DNA of 64,000 bases from Deinococcus humi. GTDB taxonomy: Bacteria; Deinococcota; Deinococci; Deinococcales; Deinococcaceae. Shown here piece by piece: positions 1 through 9,896 of this stretch (position 1 is the first letter of the stretch; the number at the start of each line of letters is the position of its first letter). A program made the position numbers and the translations under genes. Under the pieces are notes generated by a model. The model did no database searches. It was not told where the DNA came from and saw only the letters and a program-made list of their open reading frames with translations. The stretch lies in contig NZ_JACHFL010000005.1 of the NCBI RefSeq assembly GCF_014201875.1, positions 316,352 through 380,351 of the forward strand. Direction: 5' to 3'.

Positions 1-22
1 GCCGGGCAATGGAGGGCTGGCG

Positions 23-2857
23 GTGCAGATCCGGGACATCAGCGCGCAGCGGCGGGCGGTGGCCCTTCAGGGGGTCACGGCAGCGCTGGCGCAGGCCGAC
101 ACGCCCGATCAGGTCACCGAGGTCATGCTTCAGCATGTCGTGTCGGCGGCCGGGGCGTATATGTGTGTCCTGGTCAGACCCTCCGCGGATCAGGCGCACC
201 TGGAACTGCACGGTGAGGTGGGCTACTCGGCCGAATTGCGCGAGCGTTTTGCCCGGTTCCCCCTCGATCTGGGGATTCCGCCCTGTGACGCAGCGCGCAC
301 CGGACAGCCCGTCTATGTGGCCGGCGCGGTGTTTGACCGCCAGTATCCGGGGGCGGTGGCCGTGCGTGCGGAGCAGACCCGCAGCCTGGCTTCCCTACCC
401 CTGACGGTCGATGGCCAGCTGTGGGGAGTTCTGGCGCTGAGTTTTACTGAGGTGCGGCGCTTCCACGCCGAGGAGCGGGAGTTCCTTCAGGCCATGGTGC
501 AGCAGTGCGCCCAGGCGCTGAGCCGGACGAGCGCAGAAGTCCGGTTGCAGGAACAGGCCGACACCCTGGGGCTCCTGAACCGGGTGGTGCAGACCGTTTC
601 GGCCGAACTGGACCTGAGCCGCATGGTTCAGGGCGTGACCGACGCCGGCGTGGAACTCACCGGTGCGCAGTTCGGAGCCTTTTTCTACAACGTCGTCAAT
701 GCGCAGCAGGAAAGCTACACGCTCTACACCATCTCCGGCGTTCCGCGCGAGGCCTTCTCCTCGTTTCCCATGCCGCGCAACACCCAGGTGTTCAGCCCGA
801 CCTTCAACGCCGAGGGGGTGGTGCGCGCTCACGACATCACTCAGGACCCACGGTACGGGCACAACGACCCCCACAGGGGCATGCCGGCAGGCCATCTGCC
901 CGTGAGAAGTTATCTGGCGGTGCCCGTCGTGTCGCGTTCCGGCGAGGTGCTCGGCGGGCTGTTCTTCGGGCATCCTGAACCAGGGGTCTTTACGGAACGC
1001 GCCGAGCAGCTCATCGTCGGGCTGGCGGCGCAGGCTGCGGTGGCCATGGACAATGCCCGGCTGTACCAGCAGCTGCAGGACAGCCACGCGCTGCTGGAGC
1101 GTCGGGTAGAGGAGCGCACCCGCGAACTGGGAGAGCAGGCTGCGGCCCATGAGGCGTTTGTCCGTTTCACAGAGGCGGCAGGCACGAGCACGGACGTGCA
1201 CACCCTGGCCCGGGAGGCCCTGCTGGTCTTCCGCAGCTTCTTTGCGGAGTGCAGCGCGGCCTATTACGAGCGGGACGGCGACATCTGGCGGGCGCAGGTC
1301 TGGACGGAAGACATTGCTCCGGCAGTGGTGCAGAGCATCACGGCTGGAATTTCAGCCGACGCGCCGACCTTCAGCGACGCGGTGCGGACCCAGGCGCCGG
1401 TGTTTGTCGATGCCTGGAATCCGGAGCGTGAACAGGTGGCGGCCACCGACGAGTACGGCACCGTCGCACTTTTTCCCATGCTGGTGGGTGACCAGATCGC
1501 TGGCCTGATGGCCGTGGGCCTTAAGGGAACGCAGCAGTGGTCAGAGCACGGCAAGGCCATCATCCGTTCGATCGGGCGCAGCCTCAATCTGTCTCTGGAA
1601 CGCGCCTACGTGTCCTTGCAGCTCAGCGAGCAGCGTGACGCTCTTCAGGCCCGGACCCAGGCGCTGGAAGCCTTTGAAGGCCTCACCCGCAACCTCACCC
1701 TGGAAGCTGACCCGTACACCCTGATTGTCCGGGCACAGGAAATCGTGCTGTCCCTGCTGCCGGAAGGGTACTCGCTGTACTGGGAGCGGGAGGGCAACAG
1801 CTGGCAGGTCAAAACCCAGATCGGCGACCTGCGCAACGATGAATTACAACGACAGGTGGACGGCGGACTGCCCTATGAGTCCACCCGCACGGTGCGTATT
1901 CCCTTTGAGACCGGCGAGCCGCTCTATCAGGATGAGTACGACAAGGGCCATGACAACCTGGAGCGCACTGTGGGCCATATCAGTGCCACAGCTTCGTTGC
2001 CCGTGACGGTGGGCGGGAAGGTGCAGGGCGTGATCGTCGTGGGGCTGTTCGGCACCCGGCCCTGGACCGCCACGGACCGCGCCCTGCTGGCCACCGTGAT
2101 GCGCAGCGTGGGCCTGACGCTGGAAGGTGCCGAAAAAGCCCGGGCCCTGCAGGAGCGTACCCGCGAGTTGGAGCGCAGCAATGCCGAGCTGGAACGCTTT
2201 GCCTATGTGGCCAGCCATGACCTGCAGGAGCCGCTGCGGACCATTGCCAGCTTTGCCGAGCTGATCAATCGCCGTTACGGAGACAGCCTGGACGACAAGG
2301 GTCGCCGGTACCTGGAATTCGTGACGCTGGGCGCCCAGCGGATGAAAGTCCTGATCGACGACCTGCTGGTGTTCTCGCGCCTGAACGTGATCCGGGAGGA
2401 ACCGGCACGGCTGGCGCTGGGCCAGGCCCTCCAGGACGCGCTGGACAGCCTGCACGGCGCCCTAGAGGACAGCGGCGCGCAGGTGATCTGGGGCGAGCTT
2501 CCGGCGGTCCTGGGCGTGCGGTCGGAACTGGCACAGCTGTTCCAAAATCTGCTGGGCAACGCCATGAAGTTCTCTCGTCCTGGCCTCGCCCCGCAGGTGC
2601 GCATCACGGCCCAGCGGGAAGACGGGTGCTGGCATCTCCAGGTCAGTGACAACGGCATCGGCTTCGAGCCGCAGTACGCCGAGCGGATCTTTCAGATCTT
2701 CCAGCGCCTGCACGGACGCGACGAGTACCAGGGCACCGGGATGGGCCTGGCCATCGTGCAGAAGATTATGGAACATCATGGCGGGCGTGTCTGGGCCGAG
2801 GGGCAGCCGGGACAGGGCAGCACCTTTCATTTCACGCTCAGGGCCGCCGAGGAATAG
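23..2857 (+). CDS. Multi-GAF sensor histidine kinase
   Basis: A 944-residue cytoplasmic-looking sensor kinase without obvious membrane segments. Four GAF-like modules can be laid out at about 20-165, 180-345, 375-530 and 545-705, joined by helical linkers. A HisKA domain follows with the phosphoacceptor His732 in [15 protein letters not shown], then a HATPase domain with N-box ([12 protein letters not shown]), G1 (SDNGIGF) and G2 (GTGMGLAIV) motifs. It should autophosphorylate in response to a ligand or redox/light cue sensed by the GAF modules, but no bilin-binding Cys is evident. The GTG start is preceded by GGAGG at 11-15. The frame stays open to the window edge, so a start further upstream is possible. 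No response regulator is adjacent downstream. It shares its architecture with the kinase at 54.8-57.1 kb. Confidence 0.9.
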   Translation: MQIRDISAQRRAVALQGVTAALAQADTPDQVTEVMLQHVVSAAGAYMCVLVRPSADQAHLELHGEVGYSAELRERFARFPLDLGIPPCDAARTGQPVYVAGAVFDRQYPGAVAVRAEQTRSLASLPLTVDGQLWGVLALSFTEVRRFHAEEREFLQAMVQQCAQALSRTSAEVRLQEQADTLGLLNRVVQTVSAELDLSRMVQGVTDAGVELTGAQFGAFFYNVVNAQQESYTLYTISGVPREAFSSFPMPRNTQVFSPTFNAEGVVRAHDITQDPRYGHNDPHRGMPAGHLPVRSYLAVPVVSRSGEVLGGLFFGHPEPGVFTERAEQLIVGLAAQAAVAMDNARLYQQLQDSHALLERRVEERTRELGEQAAAHEAFVRFTEAAGTSTDVHTLAREALLVFRSFFAECSAAYYERDGDIWRAQVWTEDIAPAVVQSITAGISADAPTFSDAVRTQAPVFVDAWNPEREQVAATDEYGTVALFPMLVGDQIAGLMAVGLKGTQQWSEHGKAIIRSIGRSLNLSLERAYVSLQLSEQRDALQARTQALEAFEGLTRNLTLEADPYTLIVRAQEIVLSLLPEGYSLYWEREGNSWQVKTQIGDLRNDELQRQVDGGLPYESTRTVRIPFETGEPLYQDEYDKGHDNLERTVGHISATASLPVTVGGKVQGVIVVGLFGTRPWTATDRALLATVMRSVGLTLEGAEKARALQERTRELERSNAELERFAYVASHDLQEPLRTIASFAELINRRYGDSLDDKGRRYLEFVTLGAQRMKVLIDDLLVFSRLNVIREEPARLALGQALQDALDSLHGALEDSGAQVIWGELPAVLGVRSELAQLFQNLLGNAMKFSRPGLAPQVRITAQREDGCWHLQVSDNGIGFEPQYAERIFQIFQRLHGRDEYQGTGMGLAIVQKIMEHHGGRVWAEGQPGQGSTFHFTLRAAEE

Positions 2858-3321
2858 GAAGAAGCGTCCTCTGAAGACGGCAGGCGTGGCCCAGAAGCCG
2901 CTTCAACCTCTGGGTGTATCAGGAGACTCTTGGACTTTGACCTCAGGTCCTGAACGACGGCGTGTCGTGAGCTTCCGGCGGGCTGATTTAGAATGTCTGG
3001 GGACGAAACGCTGAGACCGGAGGCCCACGGCTTCAGCGGTGAGACTTGAGGTTGCTGCACGAGCGCGTCCCTGAGGGCTCGGAGCCTGAGACTCAAGGAC
3101 GGCCAAGGCATCTTCACTCAGCTCACTGCCTGGGCAGAGGTAGAAGCCGGGGTCTTCCCGGCCACGGCAGCGAGCGACGGGGCATCCCAGCAGAATAGAC
3201 GCATAAAACCCGTCCAAGCCTTTGCAGGCATGAACCGCCAGGGCCTGAAAGCCGTGCCTCCCACCAAAGCGAAGGATGATGAGTAGGCCTTTCTCGAGAC
3301 CTGTTCAAGGAAGGCCAGCTC
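2858..3321. other. Intergenic stretch, no convincing gene
   Basis: About 460 bases between the kinase and the small membrane-protein gene. ORFs on both strands here show no recognisable motif, no good ribosome site and irregular composition. It may hold decayed coding sequence on the minus strand, but nothing identifiable remains. Confidence 0.4.
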
Positions 3322-3486
3322 TTACTCCAGAACCATGCGTACGTCTTCGACCCGCCGAAAGAGACCATAGGCCACAAGGCCTGCCAAGCCGAGCGCGAGG
3401 GCCATAGGGTACACACTGTCCAGCCGCACCTCCACCAGCGCCACGGCGAAGGCCAGGCCTGCCGTCAACGCAGTGAGCCACGTCAT
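3322..3486 (-). CDS. Small two-helix membrane protein
   Basis: A 54-residue ORF that begins MTWLTALTAGLAFAVALVEV and ends VRMVLE. Residues 3-20 and 26-42 are hydrophobic enough for two membrane helices, with RR and a charged tail after the second, so a small inner-membrane protein is likely. The start ATG at 3486 has an AGGAGC ribosome site about 10 nt upstream. It starts 17 nt after the stop of the flavoprotein gene on the same strand, so the two are probably co-transcribed. The function is not recognised; it may be an accessory of the oxidoreductase, which is only inference from spacing. Confidence 0.6.
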   Translation of the reverse strand: MTWLTALTAGLAFAVALVEVRLDSVYPMALALGLAGLVAYGLFRRVEDVRMVLE

Positions 3487-3503
3487 GACAGCCCAGCTCC
3501 TGT

Positions 3504-4964
3504 TTATCCTGTCCCTGGGCGTTCGTCAGCGGCGGACTTGGGCGTGTGCAGGACGGGCGTTCCCATGAACAGATTATTGAGTGATTCGGTCCAGGTGGGA
3601 TGCGAGAACACTCCGTCCCGCAGGTCGCTCGCGGTCAGATTCCCTTGCATGGCGACCTGAAGGACGCTGAGGGTTTCACCTCCCTCGGCCCCCAGGACCG
3701 TGGCGCCAAGAATCTGGTCTGTCTCGTCGTCCACGACGGCTTTCATCAGTCCGCTCGTCTCCCCCGTCTCGATGGCACGTGCCACCTTTGACATGGGCAG
3801 GGTGTACACCCGCACCCGCAGCCCCTGCTCGCGCGCCTGCATCTCATCCAGGCCGACGCGGGCGAGTTGCGGGTCCGTGAACACCGTGTAGGGGATCAGC
3901 CGGTTGTGCCACGAGCGCCGCTGCCCGTGCAGGAGAGCGTCGCGTACGATCCGAAAGTCATCGTAGGCGACGTGGGTGAAGGCCGGGCCACCCTTGACGT
4001 CTCCCAAGGCGTATACCCCCTCGACATTGGTGCGCAGATCGTCGTCCACCCGCACGTGTCCGCGCTCGTCCACGTCGACGCCCGCCACGTCCAGCCCCAG
4101 ATCGTCCGTGTTCGGGGTACGGCCCGTGGCCACGAGGAGGTGCGATCCGGACAGGATCTGCTCGCCCTGTGGATCACGCACGAGGACATCGACTCCCGAA
4201 TCCGAGCGGCGTGTCCACACGACTTCGCGCCCGCACAGGACAGCCACGCCCTCATCACACAGCACGTCCGTGAGCGCTGCCGCCACATCCGGGTCCTCGT
4301 GGCTCGCGAGCCGCTCGCCCCGCTCGATAACCGTCACCCGGCTTCCGAAACGGGCGAAGGCCTGGCCGAACTCCAGTCCGATGTACCCGCCGCCGAGAAT
4401 CAACAGATGTTCGGGAAGTTCCCGGAGCGCAAGCAGCCCCGTCGAATCCACGGCACCCACATCGCGTAATCCGGGAAGGTTCGGCCAGGTGGGGCGGGCA
4501 CCCGTGTTGATGAAGACCAGCGGCGCCTCGAAGGCCCGCCGGCTCCCATCTGGCAGCGTCGCCTGCACGGTGTGAGGGCCGATAAACCGGGCACGGCCCA
4601 TCACCAGCTCAACCCCCGCCTGTTCCAAACCGTCCCGGCTGCCTGAGCGGAACTGCTCGACTACGCTATCCTTGCGTGCCTGGACAGCCGCAAAATCGAC
4701 CTGAACCTGACCGTCCTGAACGCCGTATTCGTCGCTGCGGCGGGCGAGGTGAGCGACACGCGCGCTGGCGATCATGGTTTTGGTGGGGGTGCAGCCCTCG
4801 TTCACGCAGGTACCACCCACGTGCTCGGCCTCGATCAGGACGACCTGACGCCCACTGTCTGTCAGTGCCTGGGCAAGTGGGACACCTGCCTGTCCAGCAC
4901 CGATGATGACGGCATCACAGCGATCAGGGGCAGGACGTTCCGTATCTGGCTTGTTTTGCGACAT
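3504..4964 (-). CDS. FAD-dependent pyridine nucleotide-disulfide oxidoreductase (MerA-like)
   Basis: A 486-residue class I flavoprotein disulfide reductase. It has an N-terminal FAD-binding GAGQAG motif and a redox-active disulfide in GGTCVNEGCTPTK, the pattern of mercuric-reductase-like proteins (lipoamide dehydrogenases have CxxxxC with PSK). It also has an NAD(P) Rossmann motif (GGGYIGLEFGQAF), the second FAD motif YALGDVKGGPAFTH, and a dimerisation domain ending around SHPTWTESLNNLF. It lacks the N-terminal HMA domain and the C-terminal Cys pair of true MerA, so mercury reduction is unlikely; the substrate is unknown. The ATG at 4964 is chosen over an upstream TTG because GGAGG at 4970-4974 is 5 nt before it. 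The small membrane protein follows in the same operon. Confidence 0.88.
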   Translation of the reverse strand: MSQNKPDTERPAPDRCDAVIIGAGQAGVPLAQALTDSGRQVVLIEAEHVGGTCVNEGCTPTKTMIASARVAHLARRSDEYGVQDGQVQVDFAAVQARKDSVVEQFRSGSRDGLEQAGVELVMGRARFIGPHTVQATLPDGSRRAFEAPLVFINTGARPTWPNLPGLRDVGAVDSTGLLALRELPEHLLILGGGYIGLEFGQAFARFGSRVTVIERGERLASHEDPDVAAALTDVLCDEGVAVLCGREVVWTRRSDSGVDVLVRDPQGEQILSGSHLLVATGRTPNTDDLGLDVAGVDVDERGHVRVDDDLRTNVEGVYALGDVKGGPAFTHVAYDDFRIVRDALLHGQRRSWHNRLIPYTVFTDPQLARVGLDEMQAREQGLRVRVYTLPMSKVARAIETGETSGLMKAVVDDETDQILGATVLGAEGGETLSVLQVAMQGNLTASDLRDGVFSHPTWTESLNNLFMGTPVLHTPKSAADERPGTG

Positions 4965-5230
4965 AGATTCCTCCAACAGCCCTCATCAGACACCATCGCT
5001 AGTGTGAGTGATGTCACGCAGCCAACAGAGGGGCAATGTTGTCGCCGCTCAGACAAAGGACAGGTGTTTCCTGGATGATCCCGTGAAGGCCAATGTCGCG
5101 AACACGATATAGCCGCTTTTTCACCACTGGCAAGTCCGGAGCGGCCCGCTGGCCGCCTGTGCCCGGTCCCGAGAAGACTGCCGTCCGGTCTGGCCTTCCC
5201 GCTCGCGTGCACAGGTGAAGGGAGGGGGCC
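4965..5230. other. Intergenic stretch upstream of the MerA-like gene
   Basis: Holds the GGAGG ribosome site of the flavoprotein gene (4970-4974, minus strand) and presumably its promoter. No other supported feature. The sequence beyond about 5230 is decayed coding DNA, described separately. Confidence 0.4.
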
Positions 5231-5339
5231 ATCAACCTGACTGAGAAGACGCTCGCCAAACTTGCGCCCTAGGGCCTTACGCTTGTGGATTTCTGGGCCT
5301 CCTAGTGTCGCCCTGTCAGACAGTAGCCCCGGTTATTGA
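5231..5339 (+). pseudogene. Thioredoxin remnant with in-frame stops
   Basis: Read in one frame from 5231 this gives INLTEKTLAKLAP, stop, GLTLVDFWAS, stop, CRPVRQ, stop, PRLL. This is the N-terminal half of a thioredoxin (compare the family pattern LVDFWAxWCxPCR). The active-site Trp codon has become TAG, and the second catalytic Cys is Val. All three stops are TAG and there is no frameshift in this stretch. The C-terminal half is absent: the sequence runs directly into a receiver-domain remnant on the other strand. It cannot encode a working protein. Confidence 0.7.
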
Positions 5340-5374
5340 CGATCAGGCGCAACACCTCCGGGTTCAGCTACGTG

Positions 5375-5535
5375 CTGCCCATGATCTGGGCCAGGAAGTG
5401 GACTCGTACTGGCGCAGGTCGTGGGCAGTGCGCATCACAACTCGCACGCCCAAGCACCCGCCCCGAATCTCAGCTGCGGTCTGAATGCCGGGCAGGCCAA
5501 TGTCGACCACGGTCACATCCTGGCCTTGCACACCA
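5375..5535 (-). pseudogene. Response-regulator receiver-domain remnant
   Basis: The minus strand reads DVTVVDIGLPGI, then AAEIRGGCLGVRVVMRTAHDL. This matches the phospho-Asp loop and the following VxxLTAHD strand of NarL/FixJ-type receivers, with Asp in VVDIGLPG. Similarity continues in a shifted frame (FLAQIMGS, then NPEVLRLIV) and stops appear soon after, so the gene is frameshifted and truncated. No DNA-binding domain or start remains. It abuts the thioredoxin remnant, which marks this locus as a scrap region. Confidence 0.6.
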
Positions 5536-5539
5536 AGCA

Positions 5540-5826
5540 CAGATCGGCAGCCCCTGATTGCATTGTCTCCCCATCAGTTCTCCTGACTAGAGGTTCGAAT
5601 CTCACTCGAGTTCAACTCACGCGGGAACGTCCGTTCTCACGGCGCATCAGCTGCATAGCGTTGCGTTCAACACTCCGGACACAAGTTAGTTTCCCTTCTT
5701 GCGTCAGTCTCCCTCACGTGCCCAGAATCTCCGGTTGCCTGCTCAGGTGATCAGGGAAGAGGAGCCTGACATTGTGCTTCCCGGCTGACCTGACGGCTCC
5801 TGAGACGGAGCATACTGCCCGCAGAA
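5540..5826. other. Intergenic stretch before the permease
   Basis: No gene seen. A GGTTCGAATC string at about 5592-5601 resembles a tRNA T-loop, but no acceptor or anticodon stem can be built around it. The promoter of the downstream permease presumably lies here; no clear boxes are claimed. Confidence 0.35.
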
Positions 5827-7794
5827 ATGACGCCGCCCGATTCTGTCCCGGCCCCTTCCATCGCGCCCTCCCCTATCAAGCGCTGGCTCCTGGAAGGCAG
5901 CAGTCCAGAGCCGGATCAACCGGGCTATTACGAGGGCGAACACAGCGTGCAGACCAAACACCAGACCCACCCCTGGTGGAAGGTGATGTGCCTGACCGGG
6001 GTCGATTACTTTTCTACCCTTGGCTATCAACCTGGCATTGCAGCGCTGGCTGCGGGGGTACTGTCGCCGCTGGCAACGCTGGTACTGGTGCTGGTCACGC
6101 TGTTCGGGGCCTTGCCGATGTACCGCCGGGTGGCACAGGAAAGTCCGCATGGCGACGGCTCAATCAGCATGCTCGAACGGCTGCTGGGCTTCTGGCCGGG
6201 CAAATTTCTGGTGCTCGCCCTGATCGGCTTCGTGGCGACGGGATTCGTCATCACCATCACGCTTTCAGCCGCCGACGCCGCCGCTCACCTGACTGAGAAT
6301 CCCCTGCTCAGGCCGATGATCGGCGGCACGCAGGTACCTGTGACCCTCCTGCTGATCACCCTGCTGGGGGCGGTGTTTCTGAGAGGCTTCAATGAAGCGA
6401 TCGGCATTGCCGTGGGCATCGTGATCGTGTATCTGGGCCTCAGCGCCGTTGTGGTGGTTGACGGCCTGCGGCTGGTGGCCAGTGAACCTCAGATCATCCC
6501 CGATTGGTGGGCCATGGTTCAGCAGAGTTACGCCTCGCCGCTGGCGATCATCGGCGCCTCACTGCTGGTGTTTCCCAGACTGGCGCTGGGATTGTCAGGC
6601 TTCGAGACGGGCGTGGTGGTCATGCCGCTGATCAAGGGCGATGCAGGCGACACCGAGGCCGCTCCGGCAGGCCGCATCCGCAACGGCCAGAACCTGCTGA
6701 CCACCGCCGCGCTGATCATGAGCGTGTTTCTGTTGACCAGCAGCTTGGTCACCACCCTTCTGATCCCCACCGCTGCCTTCCAGGCTGGTGGCGCGGCCAA
6801 CGGGCGGGCGCTGGCGTATCTGGCCCACCAGCGGCTCGGCGAGACGTTCGGCACGCTGTACGACGTCAGCACCATCGCCATTCTGTGGTTTGCGGGCGCT
6901 TCTGCCATGGCGGGGCTGCTGAACATCGTGCCTCGTTACCTGCCGCGCTACGGCATGGCCCCTGACTGGATGCGCGCCAACCGCCCACTGGTGCTGGTTT
7001 TCGTGACGGTGGCTTTTGTGGTCACGCTGGCCTTCAAAGCCAACGTGGACGCTCAGGCAGGCGCATACGCGACAGGGGTGCTGGCCTTGATGACCTCGGC
7101 AGCGGTGGCCGTTACTTTGTCGTCGGTTCGGCGCAGGCAACGCACGCAGAGCTGGGCGTTCGGCCTCATCAGCCTGATTTTTATCTACACCATCTCGGTG
7201 ACGGTGATCGGCAATCCAGGCGGGCTGCTGATTGCGCTGCTGTTTATCGCCGCGGTGCTGGTGGTCAGCTTTGCCTCACGGGTGCAGCGTTCCTTCGAAC
7301 TGCGGGTCAGCCGCGTGGTCCTAGACGACTCAGCAGTGCAGCTCCTCAAGAGCTTCCCGATTCGCCCACTGCGCCTGGTGGCCCACCGCCCCGGATGCTA
7401 CACGCTAGCGGAATACTGCAAACAGGAACTCCGTGCCCGGCAGATGGCCCATCTCCCCGACGACGTGCCCTTCCTCTTCCTAGAAGCCGAGGTGGACGAT
7501 GCCTCGGACTTCAGCGACGTGGTGGAGGTCAGCAGCGTGAGGGTGGGCCCGTACGGTGTCCTGAAGGCCAGGGGCTCCAGCGTGCCCAACACTATTGCTG
7601 CAGTGATGCTGCATCTGCGGGGGAAGGGTGCGCCGCCGCAGGTGTACATGCGCTGGAGTGAGGATACGCCGCTTCACCTGGCCCTCAAGTTCCTGGTGGA
7701 AGGCCAGGGCGACGTCCCGCCCCTGACCCACGAAATCCTGCGCCGGGCCGAACCGAACCGGGATCGCCGCCCGATTGTGCATGTGGGGGGCTAG
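5827..7794 (+). CDS. APC-superfamily amino acid permease-like transporter
   Basis: A 655-residue polytopic membrane protein. After about 50 hydrophilic residues it shows roughly a dozen hydrophobic segments between residues 55 and 490, beginning near [20 protein letters not shown], which resembles the first helix of APC-type carriers. A soluble C-terminal domain of about 160 residues follows. It probably carries an amino acid or another small solute across the inner membrane; the substrate cannot be read from sequence. The ATG at 5827 has only a weak purine-rich site about 17 nt upstream, so translation initiation may be weak or leaderless. The gene stands alone. Confidence 0.75.
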   Translation: MTPPDSVPAPSIAPSPIKRWLLEGSSPEPDQPGYYEGEHSVQTKHQTHPWWKVMCLTGVDYFSTLGYQPGIAALAAGVLSPLATLVLVLVTLFGALPMYRRVAQESPHGDGSISMLERLLGFWPGKFLVLALIGFVATGFVITITLSAADAAAHLTENPLLRPMIGGTQVPVTLLLITLLGAVFLRGFNEAIGIAVGIVIVYLGLSAVVVVDGLRLVASEPQIIPDWWAMVQQSYASPLAIIGASLLVFPRLALGLSGFETGVVVMPLIKGDAGDTEAAPAGRIRNGQNLLTTAALIMSVFLLTSSLVTTLLIPTAAFQAGGAANGRALAYLAHQRLGETFGTLYDVSTIAILWFAGASAMAGLLNIVPRYLPRYGMAPDWMRANRPLVLVFVTVAFVVTLAFKANVDAQAGAYATGVLALMTSAAVAVTLSSVRRRQRTQSWAFGLISLIFIYTISVTVIGNPGGLLIALLFIAAVLVVSFASRVQRSFELRVSRVVLDDSAVQLLKSFPIRPLRLVAHRPGCYTLAEYCKQELRARQMAHLPDDVPFLFLEAEVDDASDFSDVVEVSSVRVGPYGVLKARGSSVPNTIAAVMLHLRGKGAPPQVYMRWSEDTPLHLALKFLVEGQGDVPPLTHEILRRAEPNRDRRPIVHVGG

Positions 7795-7973
7795 CAGGGC
7801 AACAGCGGCAGAACTGGACCGCTGTAGAGGTAGGAGCCTCCTGATGGCCAACTGAATGGACCCAGGCCTCCATCTGTCGAAGTATCAGGGCTGCCGACGA
7901 TGATCCGCCCGGCTCTTACGTGCGGAAGAAGCATCAAAACTGCGTGACGGCTCAAACGCGGCACACTGGAACC

Positions 7974-8282
7974 ATGGACATCACCAACCGCTTACTGGTC
8001 ACCATTCCCGCCGCCGCCACACCTGAGGAGCGTTTGAACCATCTCCGACAGGCCATTTTCGCCGCGTTGGAGGACGGCACGCTCACGGTGGCTGAGTTGC
8101 AGGCGTTGCGGGAAGCACGGGTGGCGTTGGGCATCAGCGCCCTCCAGGCGCGGACGTTGCGGGCGGAGGTCTATCACGCAGCACTTTTGCGGGCGCAGGA
8201 GGATGACCGGCTCTCGTCCGAGGAACTGGAGACGTTGAATCAGATTCTGCTTTTCTTCAACACCCTCAGGGATGAGCGCTGA
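7974..8282 (+). CDS. Small helical protein with two similar halves
   Basis: A 102-residue acidic, probably all-helical protein. Its two halves resemble each other: ALEDGTLTVAELQALREA near residue 30 and AQEDDRLSSEELETLNQI near residue 76. This is a tandem helical hairpin of the kind seen in TerB-like or EF-hand-like folds, though no full metal-binding loop is present. The ATG at 7974 (MDITNRLL) is preferred to an upstream GTG at 7920 because the added N-terminus looks non-coding. No product function is recognised, and it has no operon partner. Confidence 0.6.
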   Translation: MDITNRLLVTIPAAATPEERLNHLRQAIFAALEDGTLTVAELQALREARVALGISALQARTLRAEVYHAALLRAQEDDRLSSEELETLNQILLFFNTLRDER

Positions 8283-8716
8283 GCTCAGATCGCATTCCCG
8301 CACCAGCGTTTCCAGGGAGACGTGGTCAACGGCTGCAGTAGGGGTGAGTCGACTAAAGGCAACACAAGCATGCGACTGTCCTTACGTGTCTTGCCTATGC
8401 CTTACTGGCCAGAGCTCTCAAGGCTGTTGGAGGAGAACAACCGACGCGACAGTGAAGCAGAAATGCTGTTGAACCCATACCTTAGGTCATGTCGGGCACG
8501 AATTGGCAGCAGATCATCGGCATGACCCAACTCTCAGCACCCGACACTTCGGTCCAGCTCCAGCCCACGGGCTCGCTGAGCAGCATCTACGCTGTCCTCC
8601 CCTGACGTTGTTCCAGACGCCATCGGCTGTCCCGCAATAGAGGGTCCAGACACGACGCTGCATTGCCCGCCTGGATAATCCTGGTGAGCAGCTGCCGTCT
8701 GGTACCCAGTACGAGC
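8283..8716. other. Intergenic stretch, no supported gene
   Basis: About 430 bases before the MerR gene. A short plus-strand ORF (8370-8525) has no motif or ribosome site. Nothing can be supported apart from the promoter at its right end, listed separately. Confidence 0.4.
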
Positions 8717-8747
8717 TTGACCTTCCTGTGGCTGGAACGCTTAGCGT
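8717..8747 (+). promoter_or_regulatory. MerR-type promoter/operator with 19-bp spacer
   Basis: TTGACC at 8717-8722 and TAGCGT at 8742-8747 are separated by exactly 19 bp. The spacer holds the dyad TTCC-N7-GGAA (8723-8737). An overlong 19-bp spacer with a central dyad is the hallmark of promoters activated by MerR-family proteins. The -10 box ends 8 nt before the ATG of the adjacent MerR gene, so transcription would start at or next to the start codon. This implies autoregulation. Confidence 0.65.
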
Positions 8748-8755
8748 GGCTGAAT

Positions 8756-9562
8756 ATGCGAGGTCGCCTGATCATTTCCCGATTTGCCGTCCTGACCGGT
8801 CTGTCCCCAAAGACACTGAGGTACTACGACGAGATCGGCCTGCTGTGTCCCGCAGCCGTCGACGACGTCAACAGCTACCGCTATTACAGCGTCGCGCAGA
8901 TTGAGCTGGCCGTCCGCATCCGCCGTTGGCGCGAGCTGGGACTGCCGCTGCACGAGATCCGGGACATGATCGACCACCCCGCCCATGCGCAGGAGGTGCT
9001 TGTCCGGCACGAGAAACGGCTGAGCGCTGAGATTGAAGATCGTCAGCACTCTCTGCTGACCCTGCGCACCTACCTCCTGGAGGAGCCTATGAACTACCGC
9101 ACCGAACAGCTTCAGGCCCGACAGACCCTGAGCATCCGCACGCGTCTTCAGCCTCCACATTACGAGGTGATCCCCGAAGCCTTGCGCGAGTTGATGATGT
9201 ACGCAAAGGCCCAGGGATATCAGATTGAGAGACCGAGCTTCTTCATGCACGACAACGACGACACCGGCGAGGGGAGTTTGGTAGAGGTCTGTCTGCCTGT
9301 TGAGGGGGCCGTCAAAGGCGACGGACGCATTGAAGTGAGGACGTTCAAGGGGGGCAACGCCTTCATCGGGCGGTTCGTTGGTCCCTACGATAAAACAGGG
9401 GCGGCATACTCGGCGGTGGTCGAGGAAGCCCTGCGACGTGAACTCAGAATCACGGGGGTGACGGCCGAATTCTACGTCAAGAGCGTCCCTGACACCCCAA
9501 ACCCTGAGGCGTACGAGACAGACATTGTCTTCTTTCTGGAAGAACTGAGGGGAGAGCGGTAA
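8756..9562 (+). CDS. MerR-family regulator with GyrI-like effector domain
   Basis: A 268-residue one-component regulator. Residues 5-75 form the MerR winged helix ([20 protein letters not shown], then YRYYSVAQI). A dimerisation helix runs to about 110. Residues 112-268 form a GyrI/BltR-type small-molecule-binding domain ([15 protein letters not shown] near the middle, [10 protein letters not shown] at the end). Relatives such as BmrR and TipA bind drugs or lipophilic cations and twist an overlong promoter into activity. The ATG at 8756 is chosen because it lies just downstream of a 19-bp-spacer promoter and directly before the HTH; the longer upstream frame has no such support. No efflux gene is adjacent, so the target may be its own promoter plus distant genes. 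Confidence 0.88.
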   Translation: MRGRLIISRFAVLTGLSPKTLRYYDEIGLLCPAAVDDVNSYRYYSVAQIELAVRIRRWRELGLPLHEIRDMIDHPAHAQEVLVRHEKRLSAEIEDRQHSLLTLRTYLLEEPMNYRTEQLQARQTLSIRTRLQPPHYEVIPEALRELMMYAKAQGYQIERPSFFMHDNDDTGEGSLVEVCLPVEGAVKGDGRIEVRTFKGGNAFIGRFVGPYDKTGAAYSAVVEEALRRELRITGVTAEFYVKSVPDTPNPEAYETDIVFFLEELRGER

Positions 9563-9635
9563 CGGCGTGAAGGTGTCCCAGGCAAGGGTTAGCGGGTCAG
9601 GAGCGCTACATTCCTGGCGATGGATGGCAGCAGTA

Positions 9636-9680
9636 CCACCTCAACACTTTGTCGCTAGAACCAACGAAGTGTTGAGGTGG
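9636..9680. repeat. Perfect 14-bp inverted repeat
   Basis: CCACCTCAACACTT (9636-9649) and its exact complement (9667-9680) flank a 17-nt loop. It lies between the convergent MerR and QueF genes, so it could act as a bidirectional transcription stop, but neither side has a T-run. It could also be the end of a lost mobile element. Confidence 0.6.
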
Positions 9681-9896
9681 GCCCAGTCAAGACCGCTCCT
9701 GATGGATGGCTTTCCTGATGAAAGTCTTGAAGTCGGGCATCAGGAGATGCCGCCTCACAGGGACATTGCGCCACAGTCTTTCGGGGTTCAGTTCCCTGCG
9801 GAGCCATGGAGTGTGGCGGTGGAGTCACCCATTGGATGCGTCGCTGCGGATCAAAGCATGCATGGAGCCGCAACCCAATTTCAGGCTTTCAGAGAT
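9681..9896. other. Intergenic stretch between merR-like gene and queF
   Basis: Convergent spacer. Together with the inverted repeat it makes a gap of about 330 bases. The ORFs here have no motif. A minus-strand string reading DFKTFIRKAIHQER could be a decayed fragment of something, but no family is recognised. Confidence 0.35.

Noticed and set aside
5589..5603. tRNA T-loop-like string GGTTCGAATC
   Set aside because: No acceptor stem, anticodon arm or 5-bp T-stem can be built around it.
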